Assembly: GCA_002362735.1 (NCBI GenBank)
Contig: DEUU01000036.1
Coordinates: forward strand, 1 to 6,421
DNA length: 6,421 nucleotides
Reading direction: 5' to 3'
Source: Dehalococcoidia bacterium UBA3254
GTDB lineage: Bacteria; Chloroflexota; Dehalococcoidia; Dehalococcoidales; UBA3254
Below, piece after piece: positions 1 through 5,984 of the stretch (its first letter is position 1; each line of letters opens with the position of its first letter). Both the position numbers and the translations under genes were made by a program. The notes under the pieces are model-generated. The model did not search any database, was not told the origin of the DNA, and saw only the letters and a program-made list of their open reading frames with translations.

Positions 1-1820
1 TAACCTGGCTTCGTCTTGTTCCTGATGAATCATCTTCCACCAGCATTATTGTCTGGCAAAAAGGGCCTTTCACGATAGTGCAAATTGTCTACATCTACTC
101 GATTTTGTTAGCCGGAGCCCTGCTGCTATTACGGTTTACCTTCAGGGTGAGGCCCGGAGACCGATGGAAAACTTTGGCGGTACTGGTCGGAGCTTTACTT
201 CCCGTCACCGCTCATGGAATGAATGCTATGGGGGTTTTCCCCATACCGGGATTGGACGTCACGGCTATTGCGTTATTCACCTCCAGTATTATTCTGGCGG
301 CCATAGTTCTTCGTTTCCGCTTTCTGGATATCGTGCCGGTTGCCCGGGAAGTTCTGGTGGAAAACCTGCCGGATGGCATCCTGGTGCTGGACAGGAAGGG
401 CGCAGTGGCCGATTTGAATCCCTCCGCCGGGAAAATCATTGGTTTGAGTCAAACGGCGGCATCCGGCAAGCTAATCGCGGATATCTGTCCCTGGCTGAAT
501 CAGCTGATTCTTACAAATAGTGGTGAGGAACACAGAGGGGTATTTTCCGTTTTATCCGGCAGTGGTCAGGATCTTGAGATCAACATCCTTCCTTTAAAGA
601 ATCAGAAGTCATCTTTCAAAGGAATGCTTGTCCTCTTCAAAGATGTGACCGAACGGAAAAAAACCGGAGAAGCTCTGCAAAACTCTGAAGTAAAGTACCG
701 GAGCCTGGTCAACCACATTAAGCAGGGGGTCTTCCGGCTTACTCCATCCGGCCGGTATCTGGAAGTGAATCAGGCTATGGAGACGATTACGGGCTATTCG
801 CGGGAAGAGCTTCTGAATATTGATATCAACGAATTGTCCGTTCATCCCACGGACTGGCATGAAATTCTGGACCAGTCTGTCTCAACACCGAAAAAAGCCA
901 ATCAGGAGGTCTGGATCAAGAAGAAGGACGGCACATTGATTTTGATCGCCGTTTCCATAACCCCGGTCCGTGACACTGACGGTAGTATGCTTTATTGTGA
1001 CGGTATCCAGGAAGATATTACTGAGAAGAAAAAACTGGCAGAACAGATCAAAGAACTCTACGAAAAAGAAAAACAGCAGCGCTTGGAACTGGAAGAAGAA
1101 GCTAAAGCCCGGGGTCTGTTTATCAGTGTCCTGGGTCACGAACTGAGGACTCCCCTGACTTCCATCATCACCTCGGCCGACTTGCTGAAAAATTCTTCCT
1201 CCAGAGACCCCGAAAGTATCGAAACCAAACTCATCAGCAACGTTTTTAAGGGTGCTCAAGCCCTTGTCCAGCGTCTGGATGAGCTGTTGGAACTGGGAAG
1301 GTTCTCCCGTGGAGAGGTCAAGCTGAGGATTCAGTCGTTCGACATAAAACAGCTGGTCGAAAGTGTCGCTTCACGATTCCAACCGGAAGTCCAGGTCAAT
1401 GGTCAACAGCTGGTGCTTGACCTGGCTGCTAAGCTACCGCCCTTGCCTGTCGATCCATTCAGACTGGAGGAAGTACTGGTTAATCTCCTGTCCAATGCCA
1501 GCAGGTTCAGTCCCCCGGGAGGGAAAGTATTTCTGCGGGCGAAAGAGGCCTATGGCGGGGTGCTGGTTGAGGTCCAGGACGAGGGGAAAGAAATCTCTCT
1601 GGAAGAACAGAAACGACTCTTCCAACCGTATCACCGGATAGAACAAGACCGGTCCAGGTTTCCCGGTCTGGGTCTGGGATTAGCCATTTCCAGACAGATC
1701 ATCGAAGCCCATCAGGGCAGGATCTGGGTAAACAGCTATCCCGGAAAAGGAAATACTTTTAGTATCCTGCTGAGAGTAAAACCTCAAGCAAACGAGGCAG
1801 GGTTAACTGTGCTTCGTTAA
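1..1820 (+). CDS. Membrane-bound PAS sensor histidine kinase, 5'-truncated by the window edge
   Basis: This is a sensor kinase that autophosphorylates a histidine and passes the phosphate to a response regulator not present in the window. The reading frame is open from base 3. The GTG at 78 is only the first possible start codon and lies within conserved sequence, so the true start is upstream. Residues below are counted from that GTG. Hydrophobic segments at about 5-20, 33-53 and 60-80 look like the last helices of a 7TM-type sensor N-terminus (HisKA_7TM-like). PAS domains follow at about 88-195 (ending DVTERKK) and 205-315 (ending EDITEKKK), then a charged coiled coil at about 317-350. The H box is GHELRTP with H354, and the N box has N469 and N473. 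The G1 box reads DEGKEI (D501) instead of DxGxGI, and the G2 box is GLGLG at 530-534. There is no receiver domain. The kinase identity is firm; the signal is unknown. Confidence 0.93.
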   Translation, partial: TWLRLVPDESSSTSIIVWQKGPFTIVQIVYIYSILLAGALLLLRFTFRVRPGDRWKTLAVLVGALLPVTAHGMNAMGVFPIPGLDVTAIALFTSSIILAAIVLRFRFLDIVPVAREVLVENLPDGILVLDRKGAVADLNPSAGKIIGLSQTAASGKLIADICPWLNQLILTNSGEEHRGVFSVLSGSGQDLEINILPLKNQKSSFKGMLVLFKDVTERKKTGEALQNSEVKYRSLVNHIKQGVFRLTPSGRYLEVNQAMETITGYSREELLNIDINELSVHPTDWHEILDQSVSTPKKANQEVWIKKKDGTLILIAVSITPVRDTDGSMLYCDGIQEDITEKKKLAEQIKELYEKEKQQRLELEEEAKARGLFISVLGHELRTPLTSIITSADLLKNSSSRDPESIETKLISNVFKGAQALVQRLDELLELGRFSRGEVKLRIQSFDIKQLVESVASRFQPEVQVNGQQLVLDLAAKLPPLPVDPFRLEEVLVNLLSNASRFSPPGGKVFLRAKEAYGGVLVEVQDEGKEISLEEQKRLFQPYHRIEQDRSRFPGLGLGLAISRQIIEAHQGRIWVNSYPGKGNTFSILLRVKPQANEAGLTVLR

Positions 1821-2164
1821 TCCCGCTGGACTTCGGTGATGACGGTCCCAAGTGTCCTGTCTTCCAGTTTAAAGGCGGTTGAGACGGTCCCTTTTGTAGA
1901 GATTTTCGTCCCTTTTTGAGGCGGCGGTTGAGGGGTTACAATCCATATGGTGCCGGACCCGTCACCGATCTGGTAGGCTCCCTTTTTCAGAAACGACAGC
2001 CAAACAGTTTCCCCAACCGTTCCTCTAATGCTAACCTGTTTCCCTTCAAAATTCATGGGATTTGCCAGAATATCACCAACCCTTGTTGAACCGGAACATC
2101 CGGAAGTCGGAATAATCATCACTAAAGCAGATAGTATTGCTACCATTAATAAAATCTTTTTCAT
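1817..2164 (-). CDS. Small secreted lipoprotein with a predicted OB-fold-like domain
   Basis: This 115-residue protein starts with a lipoprotein-type signal: MKK, a hydrophobic stretch at about 4-18, then PTSGC with C23 as the likely lipidated cysteine. The -3 position is Thr rather than Leu, a relaxed lipobox. The mature part, about 90 residues, has the pattern of small OB-fold proteins: a 'VGDILANP...GKQVSIRGTV' start, a 'GAYQIGDGSGTIWIVT' middle, then two further beta-rich segments each with a GTV motif. This resembles tRNA_anti-like or CcmE-like OB domains; a specific function is not recognisable. The start ATG is preceded by AGGA with 6-nt spacing, and by a good promoter. Its stop overlaps the stop of the converging kinase gene. 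It lies 106 bp downstream of an ABC exporter on the same strand, so a link with export or the cell envelope is possible but only inferred. Confidence 0.85.
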   Translation of the reverse strand: MKKILLMVAILSALVMIIPTSGCSGSTRVGDILANPMNFEGKQVSIRGTVGETVWLSFLKKGAYQIGDGSGTIWIVTPQPPPQKGTKISTKGTVSTAFKLEDRTLGTVITEVQRD

Positions 2165-2170
2165 GTCAAA

Positions 2171-2174
2171 TCCT
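2171..2174 (-). promoter_or_regulatory. Ribosome binding site of the lipoprotein gene
   Basis: AGGA on the minus strand lies 6 nt before the ATG at 2164. It supports this start for the lipoprotein and fits with the signal peptide beginning there. Confidence 0.6.
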
Positions 2175-2198
2175 GCACAGGTTAGGTAATCTTAAGTC

Positions 2199-2227
2199 AT
2201 AATAACACCGGAGGCTGTTTGTCTCAA
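2199..2227 (-). promoter_or_regulatory. Sigma70-type promoter for the lipoprotein gene
   Basis: Read on the minus strand, TTGAGA (2227-2222) and TATTAT (2204-2199) are separated by 17 nt, each matching five of six consensus bases. The predicted transcript start is about 2192, giving a leader of roughly 28 nt that contains the AGGA ribosome binding site. It lies in the 106-bp gap after the permease gene, so the lipoprotein can be expressed independently of the exporter operon. This is a sequence match only. Confidence 0.6.
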
Positions 2228-2270
2228 TATCGTTTTGTATACCGGTGATGGTACTTTAATCCTGAAGAAG

Positions 2271-3086
2271 CTAATTACGCCAGCTTATCACCACGTTCTC
2301 TCTCTGGAACAGACGGACCGCCACGCGCAGGACAAGATAATCGACGATAAATATACCCAGGGAAAGAACCAGGGTCAAGACCGGCGTGAACCAGACCACG
2401 CCCGTGACCTGGACAGCGATTAAGGCAAAGACCGGGAAAATCACAAAGAGGATTAAGTTCTGGGCATTTTTAGCATCCCGGGCTCTCGAAGAACCGATGA
2501 CACCCAGCAGGAAACTCAGTATGGCGATTCCCGGGTTCAAAAGAAAGAAGACGAGATACCAGGAAGGAGTCAAGACCAGCGATACCAGGTTTCCCCAACC
2601 CATGATCACCACACCCAGGAAAAAGATAGCCGCACAGACCCAGCAGACCAGTATGGCAGGAATGGCTCCGGATAAAGCCTTTCCCAGTAACAACTCCCAG
2701 GTGCGGACCGGAGTAGCAAGTAAAGGCTCCAAACTCCGCGATTGTTTTTCTTCGATAATGCTAAAGGTCGCAAAGCTGATGGCGATCATGGTCGGAATGA
2801 GCAAGAGAAAGAATTTGAACTGACTGAGTAATAAGACCTGAAATTGCTGTGTCGCAGGGAGCGCTGCCGCCGCCGTTATTTCCACGGTGAGTTTGGCGAT
2901 GGCAGATTGGATGATCGAGCTAGAAAAGATAGCCTGGCCGCCAAAATGATCCGCCAGCCACATAAAAACCAGCGGCTCCGCGATGATCAATAATGGGATC
3001 AGGCTGACGAACATGGCATTATTCCAGTCATGGAAGATAACTTCCCATTCTTTTAACAGAATATTGCGGATACGCCGGACGGTCAT
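2271..3086 (-). CDS. ABC-2 family transporter permease
   Basis: This 271-residue protein is the membrane subunit of an ABC exporter, acting with the ATPase encoded just upstream. It has a short positively charged cytoplasmic N-terminus and a first membrane helix at about 22-44. A region outside the membrane follows at about 45-88, then helices at about 90-110, 139-161, 175-199, 210-230 and 231-257, six in all. Between helices 2 and 3 is the ABC-2 coupling motif, IIEEKQSRSLEPLLATPVR (110-128) followed by a 'LLLGKAL' stretch, which is characteristic of this family. The length is normal for single-domain ABC-2 permeases. The ATG overlaps the ATPase stop as ATGA (3083-3086), indicating translational coupling and one complex. 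The substrate cannot be told from sequence; drugs, lipids, ions (NatB-like) or peptides are all possible. Confidence 0.9.
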   Translation of the reverse strand: MTVRRIRNILLKEWEVIFHDWNNAMFVSLIPLLIIAEPLVFMWLADHFGGQAIFSSSIIQSAIAKLTVEITAAAALPATQQFQVLLLSQFKFFLLLIPTMIAISFATFSIIEEKQSRSLEPLLATPVRTWELLLGKALSGAIPAILVCWVCAAIFFLGVVIMGWGNLVSLVLTPSWYLVFFLLNPGIAILSFLLGVIGSSRARDAKNAQNLILFVIFPVFALIAVQVTGVVWFTPVLTLVLSLGIFIVDYLVLRVAVRLFQRENVVISWRN

Positions 3087-4000
3087 GTTCTGGCATCCTC
3101 CCGCACCAGGCTGAGGTAAATTTCCTCCAGAGAGTGACGCTCCTCGGTGACTTCCAGGATTCGACCCCCTGACTGTACAATATTTTGTACCAGACCCGGA
3201 AGCTCTTTTTCAGTGTCCGCCAGCTCAATGCTAAGCCGGGTGTCTTCTTGCTGCAAAGATTTTACCGGGGCCAGTTTGCGAATGCTTTCAAGGACAGACT
3301 CCGTCACATTTTCGAGTCTTATCACGACGCGGCGGTGGAACATTTGCCGGCGCAGATTCTGGGGAGTGTCCAGGGCCAAAAGCCGGGTGCGAAAAATAGC
3401 GATGCGCTGACAGAGCTGTTCTGCCTCCGTCAGATTATGAGTAGAAAGAAAAATCGTCCGGCCTTCCTTGCTGAGCTTTCTAATCAGACCGCGGACTTCT
3501 TCGGAAGCTTCCGGATCCAGTCCTGCGGTTGGCTCATCGAGAAAAAGCACCTTTGGCTCCGCCAGCAATGCGCGGGCCAATGCCAGCCTCTGTTTCATAC
3601 CCTTGGAATAAGTCCCTACCTTGTCCAGTCTTCTCTCCCACAGTCCCATCGTTTTAAGATATTTTTCGATTTGGGGAGGGGTGTCCAGACCTTGATAAAA
3701 TCCGGCAAAATATTCCAGATTACGATAAGCGCTTAATCTGTTGTAAAACCCGGGCGACTCCGTCAGCAAACCGATTACTTCATGCAGCTTTTCCACAGAT
3801 TCATCCGTCCGAACTCCGGCGACGACGGCATAACCCGAGCTCGGTTTGATGATGCCGGCAAGGATACGGATAGTGGTGGTCTTCCCCGCTCCATTCGGGC
3901 CCAGAAAACCCAGTACTTCACCCTTATCAACCGCCAGATTAAGGTCCTCAACGGCGGTGAGATCCCCAAATTTGCGGCTTACTTTGTATGTTTCAATCAT
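3083..4000 (-). CDS. ABC transporter ATP-binding protein of an ABC-2 exporter
   Basis: This is the cytoplasmic ATPase that powers the neighbouring permease. With the start at 4000 it has 305 residues, beginning MIETYKVSRKFG, a typical N-terminus for this family. Walker A is GPNGAGKTT (34-42, K40), followed by a Q-loop region in which LTESPGFY carries Glu in place of Gln, common in this CcmA/NatA-like class. The signature is YSKGMKQR, Walker B is VLFLDEPTAGLDP and the H-loop is STHNL. The C-terminal ~80 residues are a DUF4162-like tail ending in LEEIYLSLVRE. The frame stays open upstream to an ATG at 4099, but a near-consensus promoter (4043-4071) lies inside that extension, so the longer start is unlikely. 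A TTG at 4006, 12 nt after AAGGA (4023-4019), is an alternative start; the ATG at 4000 lies 18 nt from that site. Family assignment is firm; the exact start is not. Confidence 0.92.
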   Translation of the reverse strand: MIETYKVSRKFGDLTAVEDLNLAVDKGEVLGFLGPNGAGKTTTIRILAGIIKPSSGYAVVAGVRTDESVEKLHEVIGLLTESPGFYNRLSAYRNLEYFAGFYQGLDTPPQIEKYLKTMGLWERRLDKVGTYSKGMKQRLALARALLAEPKVLFLDEPTAGLDPEASEEVRGLIRKLSKEGRTIFLSTHNLTEAEQLCQRIAIFRTRLLALDTPQNLRRQMFHRRVVIRLENVTESVLESIRKLAPVKSLQQEDTRLSIELADTEKELPGLVQNIVQSGGRILEVTEERHSLEEIYLSLVREDART

Positions 4001-4030
4001 TGACAAGACGGTATTAATTCCTTCGTGAAC

Positions 4031-4059
4031 CTGATTTGATCCATTATAACGTGAATCAG
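4031..4059. repeat. Inverted repeat CTGATT-N17-AATCAG over the promoter, possible operator
   Basis: CTGATT (4031-4036) and AATCAG (4054-4059) are perfect inverted copies centred on the minus-strand -10 box. Their start-to-start distance is 23 bp, about two helical turns. A further ATCAGG lies at 4074-4079, matching the reverse of CCTGAT at 4030-4035. The placement suits a dimeric repressor, but six-base arms can arise by chance in A+T-rich intergenic DNA, and no regulator gene is visible in the window. Confidence 0.3.
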
Positions 4060-4066
4060 ATATAAT
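4036..4066 (+). promoter_or_regulatory. Possible plus-strand promoter for the decarboxylase-ybeY operon
   Basis: A perfect TATAAT lies at 4061-4066, with TTGATC at 4036-4041 as the best -35 match (four of six bases, 19-nt spacer, longer than ideal). Transcription would start near 4073 and leave a leader of about 90 nt before the decarboxylase ATG at 4166. Other -10-like GATAAT sequences at 4114-4119 and 4122-4127 have no convincing -35 partner at 17 nt, but one of them could be the real element. Confidence 0.35.
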
Positions 4067-4071
4067 GTTAA
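4043..4071 (-). promoter_or_regulatory. Strong sigma70-type promoter for the ABC exporter operon
   Basis: On the minus strand TTAACA (4071-4066, five of six consensus bases) and TATAAT (4048-4043, perfect) are separated by the optimal 17 nt. The predicted transcript start is near 4036, giving a leader of about 30-36 nt before the ATPase start at 4006 or 4000. It is the best promoter in the window and fixes the 5' limit of the ATPase coding region. Confidence 0.7.
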
Positions 4072-4154
4072 AGATCAGGGCTTTTACATTGATCGTCATG
4101 TTTACTTTTTAGGGATAATCTGATAATTTTGGTCTTGAAGATATTGTTTCTGTC

Positions 4155-4159
4155 AGGGG
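4155..4159 (+). promoter_or_regulatory. Ribosome binding site of the decarboxylase gene
   Basis: AGGGG lies 6 nt before the ATG at 4166, supporting that start. Confidence 0.55.
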
Positions 4160-4165
4160 CAACTG

Positions 4166-5521
4166 ATGCATCTTGAATCGAAAAGCCTGGAGATATTAAC
4201 TGAAGCGCTTAAAAGGATGGAGGCCGGATTTACCGGACTACCGGATTTTGATCTGAATTATGACTATCCAGGAATAAGAAAAGTCTTGCTGGAAGTAGCA
4301 GACAGAATGCAGGACAACTATCCTTATTTTCACCCGTATTATGCCGGACAAATGTTGAAGCCTCCCCATCCTGTAGCCCGCCTGGCTTATGCGCTCAGCC
4401 TCTGGATTAATCCCAACAACCATGCGATTGATGGAGGCCGGGCCAGCTCGAGGATGGAAAAAGAAGCAGTGGCGGAAATTGCTGAAATGTTCGGCTGGCA
4501 GACTTCTCTGGGACATATTTGCAGCGGAGGGACCATAGCTAATCTGGAGGCACTCTGGATCGGCGGGAAATTAAATCCGGGGAAACTTGTCCTGGCCTCC
4601 GAACTCGCTCATTACACTCATAGCCGGATTTCCGAGGTCCTGAAGCTGGGGTTTCAGTCCGTTCCCTGCAATAATCTGGCACAAATGGACCTGGATGCCC
4701 TGGAAAAGGTGCTTAAGACCGGCAAAGTTGGCACCGTAGTTGCAACCATCGGTTCTACCGGCACCGGGTCTATCGATCCGCTTCCGGAAATGCTGGAACT
4801 CCGGGAAAAATACGGTTTCCGTTTGCATGCTGACGCCGCATACGGCGGCTATTTTACTCTGGTGGATAATTTGAGTTCCTCGGCTCGAAAGGCCTATGAC
4901 AGGCTATCTCAGGTTGATTCAATCGTGGTAGACCCGCACAAACACGGCTTGCAGCCTTACGGTTGCGGCTGCGTGCTCTTTAAAGACCCGGGGGTCGGTG
5001 CCTTTTATAAACACGATTCGCCTTATACCTACTTCAGCTCACATGATCTGCACCTGGGAGAAATCAGCCTGGAATGCTCTCGACCAGGGGCATCGGCGGT
5101 CGCTCTGTGGGCCACCCAAAAGCTGTTACCGATGACCAGAGGCGGTGAATTCGCTTTAAATCTATCAAAGTCCCGGTCGGCGGCGCTAAATCTCTATCAA
5201 AGACTCAATGCGGATTCCCGCTTCCGGACTTTACTCGAGCCTGAGCTTGATATTGTCACCTGGATGCCAGGAGCTGAAACCGGAAGCCGGATTTCCGAGC
5301 TTTCTCAGAGTATTTTTGAAACGGCAGCGAAAAATAATCTGCACCTGGCGACTTTTAAATACCTGACCCGTTTACTCAGGGATGCCGCCCCAGGAATCAA
5401 ATTTGAGGGAGAGTACGTCACCTGTTTGCGTTCCTGTTTGATGAAACCGGAGCATCAGGAATGGCTTGACCGGATCTGGCAAATTCTGGACAGGGTGACG
5501 AATGAAGTTTATGGAAATTAA
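4166..5521 (+). CDS. Group II pyridoxal-phosphate-dependent amino acid decarboxylase, substrate unknown
   Basis: This 451-residue protein belongs to the fold-type I PLP enzymes of the aromatic-amino-acid/glutamate decarboxylase superfamily, which remove CO2 from an amino acid to give an amine. An N-terminal region with YFHPYYAG (about 51-58) leads to NHAIDGGRASSRMEKE, the substrate and subunit-contact region. The phosphate-binding SGGT is at 120-123, HADAAYGG at 221-228 supplies D223 for the pyridine nitrogen, and the Schiff-base lysine is K259 in VDPHKHG. A glycine/cysteine-rich PYGCGC follows. The small C-terminal domain is complete and the length is typical. In the stretch after W315, where animal aromatic decarboxylases have a mobile loop with a catalytic Tyr, I see LLPMTRGG and no Tyr. 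Substrate candidates include tyrosine, glutamate and aspartate, but none can be chosen. The gene probably leads an operon with ybeY, which overlaps its last 20 bases. Confidence 0.9.
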   Translation: MHLESKSLEILTEALKRMEAGFTGLPDFDLNYDYPGIRKVLLEVADRMQDNYPYFHPYYAGQMLKPPHPVARLAYALSLWINPNNHAIDGGRASSRMEKEAVAEIAEMFGWQTSLGHICSGGTIANLEALWIGGKLNPGKLVLASELAHYTHSRISEVLKLGFQSVPCNNLAQMDLDALEKVLKTGKVGTVVATIGSTGTGSIDPLPEMLELREKYGFRLHADAAYGGYFTLVDNLSSSARKAYDRLSQVDSIVVDPHKHGLQPYGCGCVLFKDPGVGAFYKHDSPYTYFSSHDLHLGEISLECSRPGASAVALWATQKLLPMTRGGEFALNLSKSRSAALNLYQRLNADSRFRTLLEPELDIVTWMPGAETGSRISELSQSIFETAAKNNLHLATFKYLTRLLRDAAPGIKFEGEYVTCLRSCLMKPEHQEWLDRIWQILDRVTNEVYGN

Positions 5522-5984
5522 CATCTTAATTGAAGAAGGACTGGATGCCGAACTGGATACGGAATGGCTGCAGAATGTAGTGGAAAAACCCCTCACAGCT
5601 GAAAAAGTACCTTCCAATGCAGAAATCAGCCTGGTCATCACCGGTCAGGAAAGGATACAGGAACTGAATCGGGATTACCGCGGTCTGGATCAACCCACGG
5701 ATGTCCTTTCCTTCTCGCTTTCCGAACAAAAAGACGAGGAACCTGCTCCCTTCATCGGGCCTCCTGACGGGGTCCTTCACCTGGGAGAGGTCATCATTTC
5801 TTATCCTCAAGCTTTAATTCAAGCCCGGGAAACCAACCATTCCCAGAAGCGAGAAATAGCTATCCTGATCATACACGGTGTACTGCATATTCTCGGCTAC
5901 GACCATGAGAAGCAGGAGATGGAGCCCGCCATGAGAGCTAGAGAGAAAGAAATTCTGGAGAGTCTGGAAAAGGATTTGATATGA
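5502..5984 (+). CDS. ybeY: Endoribonuclease YbeY (rRNA maturation factor)
   Basis: YbeY is a zinc-dependent single-strand endoribonuclease in the cytoplasm, needed for 16S rRNA 3'-end maturation and ribosome quality control. This 160-residue copy is of normal length. The metal site HGVLHILGYDH gives H125, H129 and H135 as zinc ligands. The other family block, LNRDYRGLDQPTDVLSFS (55-72), includes R60 at the place of the conserved functional arginine, and LHLGEVIIS near the middle is also characteristic. AGGGTG at 5492-5497 lies 4 nt before the ATG at 5502, supporting that start; the ATG at 5511 (MEINILIEEG) is an alternative that would lose three residues. It overlaps the decarboxylase by 20 bp and the next gene by ATGA, so translation of all three is probably coupled. 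The usual partners phoH, dgkA and era are not beside it here. Confidence 0.95.
   Translation: MKFMEINILIEEGLDAELDTEWLQNVVEKPLTAEKVPSNAEISLVITGQERIQELNRDYRGLDQPTDVLSFSLSEQKDEEPAPFIGPPDGVLHLGEVIISYPQALIQARETNHSQKREIAILIIHGVLHILGYDHEKQEMEPAMRAREKEILESLEKDLI
5970..5974 (+). promoter_or_regulatory. Ribosome binding site of the flavoprotein gene, inside ybeY
   Basis: AAGGA lies 6 nt before the ATG at 5981, within the last codons of ybeY. It supports the ATGA-overlap start of the following gene. Confidence 0.6.

Noticed and set aside
882..1259. Minus-strand open frame of 125 codons inside the kinase gene
   Set aside because: It is antisense to the second PAS domain, coiled coil and H box. Its Phe-rich composition is the mirror of the Lys/Glu-rich coiled coil, and it has no recognisable domain.
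1841..1891. Nine-base direct repeat GACGGTCCC (1841-1849 and 1883-1891)
   Set aside because: Both copies encode Gly-Thr-Val in the same frame of the lipoprotein, 14 codons apart; this is repeated beta-strand coding, not a DNA element.
2236..2256. Possible terminator hairpin after the permease gene (TACC-N6-GGTA)
   Set aside because: The stem is only four pairs plus a G-U wobble and is not followed by a clear U run, so it is not a credible intrinsic terminator.
2386..2823. Plus-strand open frame of 145 codons
   Set aside because: It is antisense to the ABC permease; the Lys/Thr-rich protein matches nothing I know and there is no convincing ribosome binding site.
3185..3736. Plus-strand open frame of 183 codons
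   Set aside because: It is antisense to the ATPase, whose Walker, signature and H-loop motifs leave no doubt about the true strand.
4073..4165. Possible riboswitch or structured leader before the decarboxylase
   Set aside because: The roughly 90-nt leader is A+T-rich, and I find no long stems, terminator/antiterminator pair or known riboswitch core.
4238..4516. Minus-strand open frame of 92 codons
   Set aside because: It is antisense to conserved N-terminal sequence of the decarboxylase and has no family resemblance.
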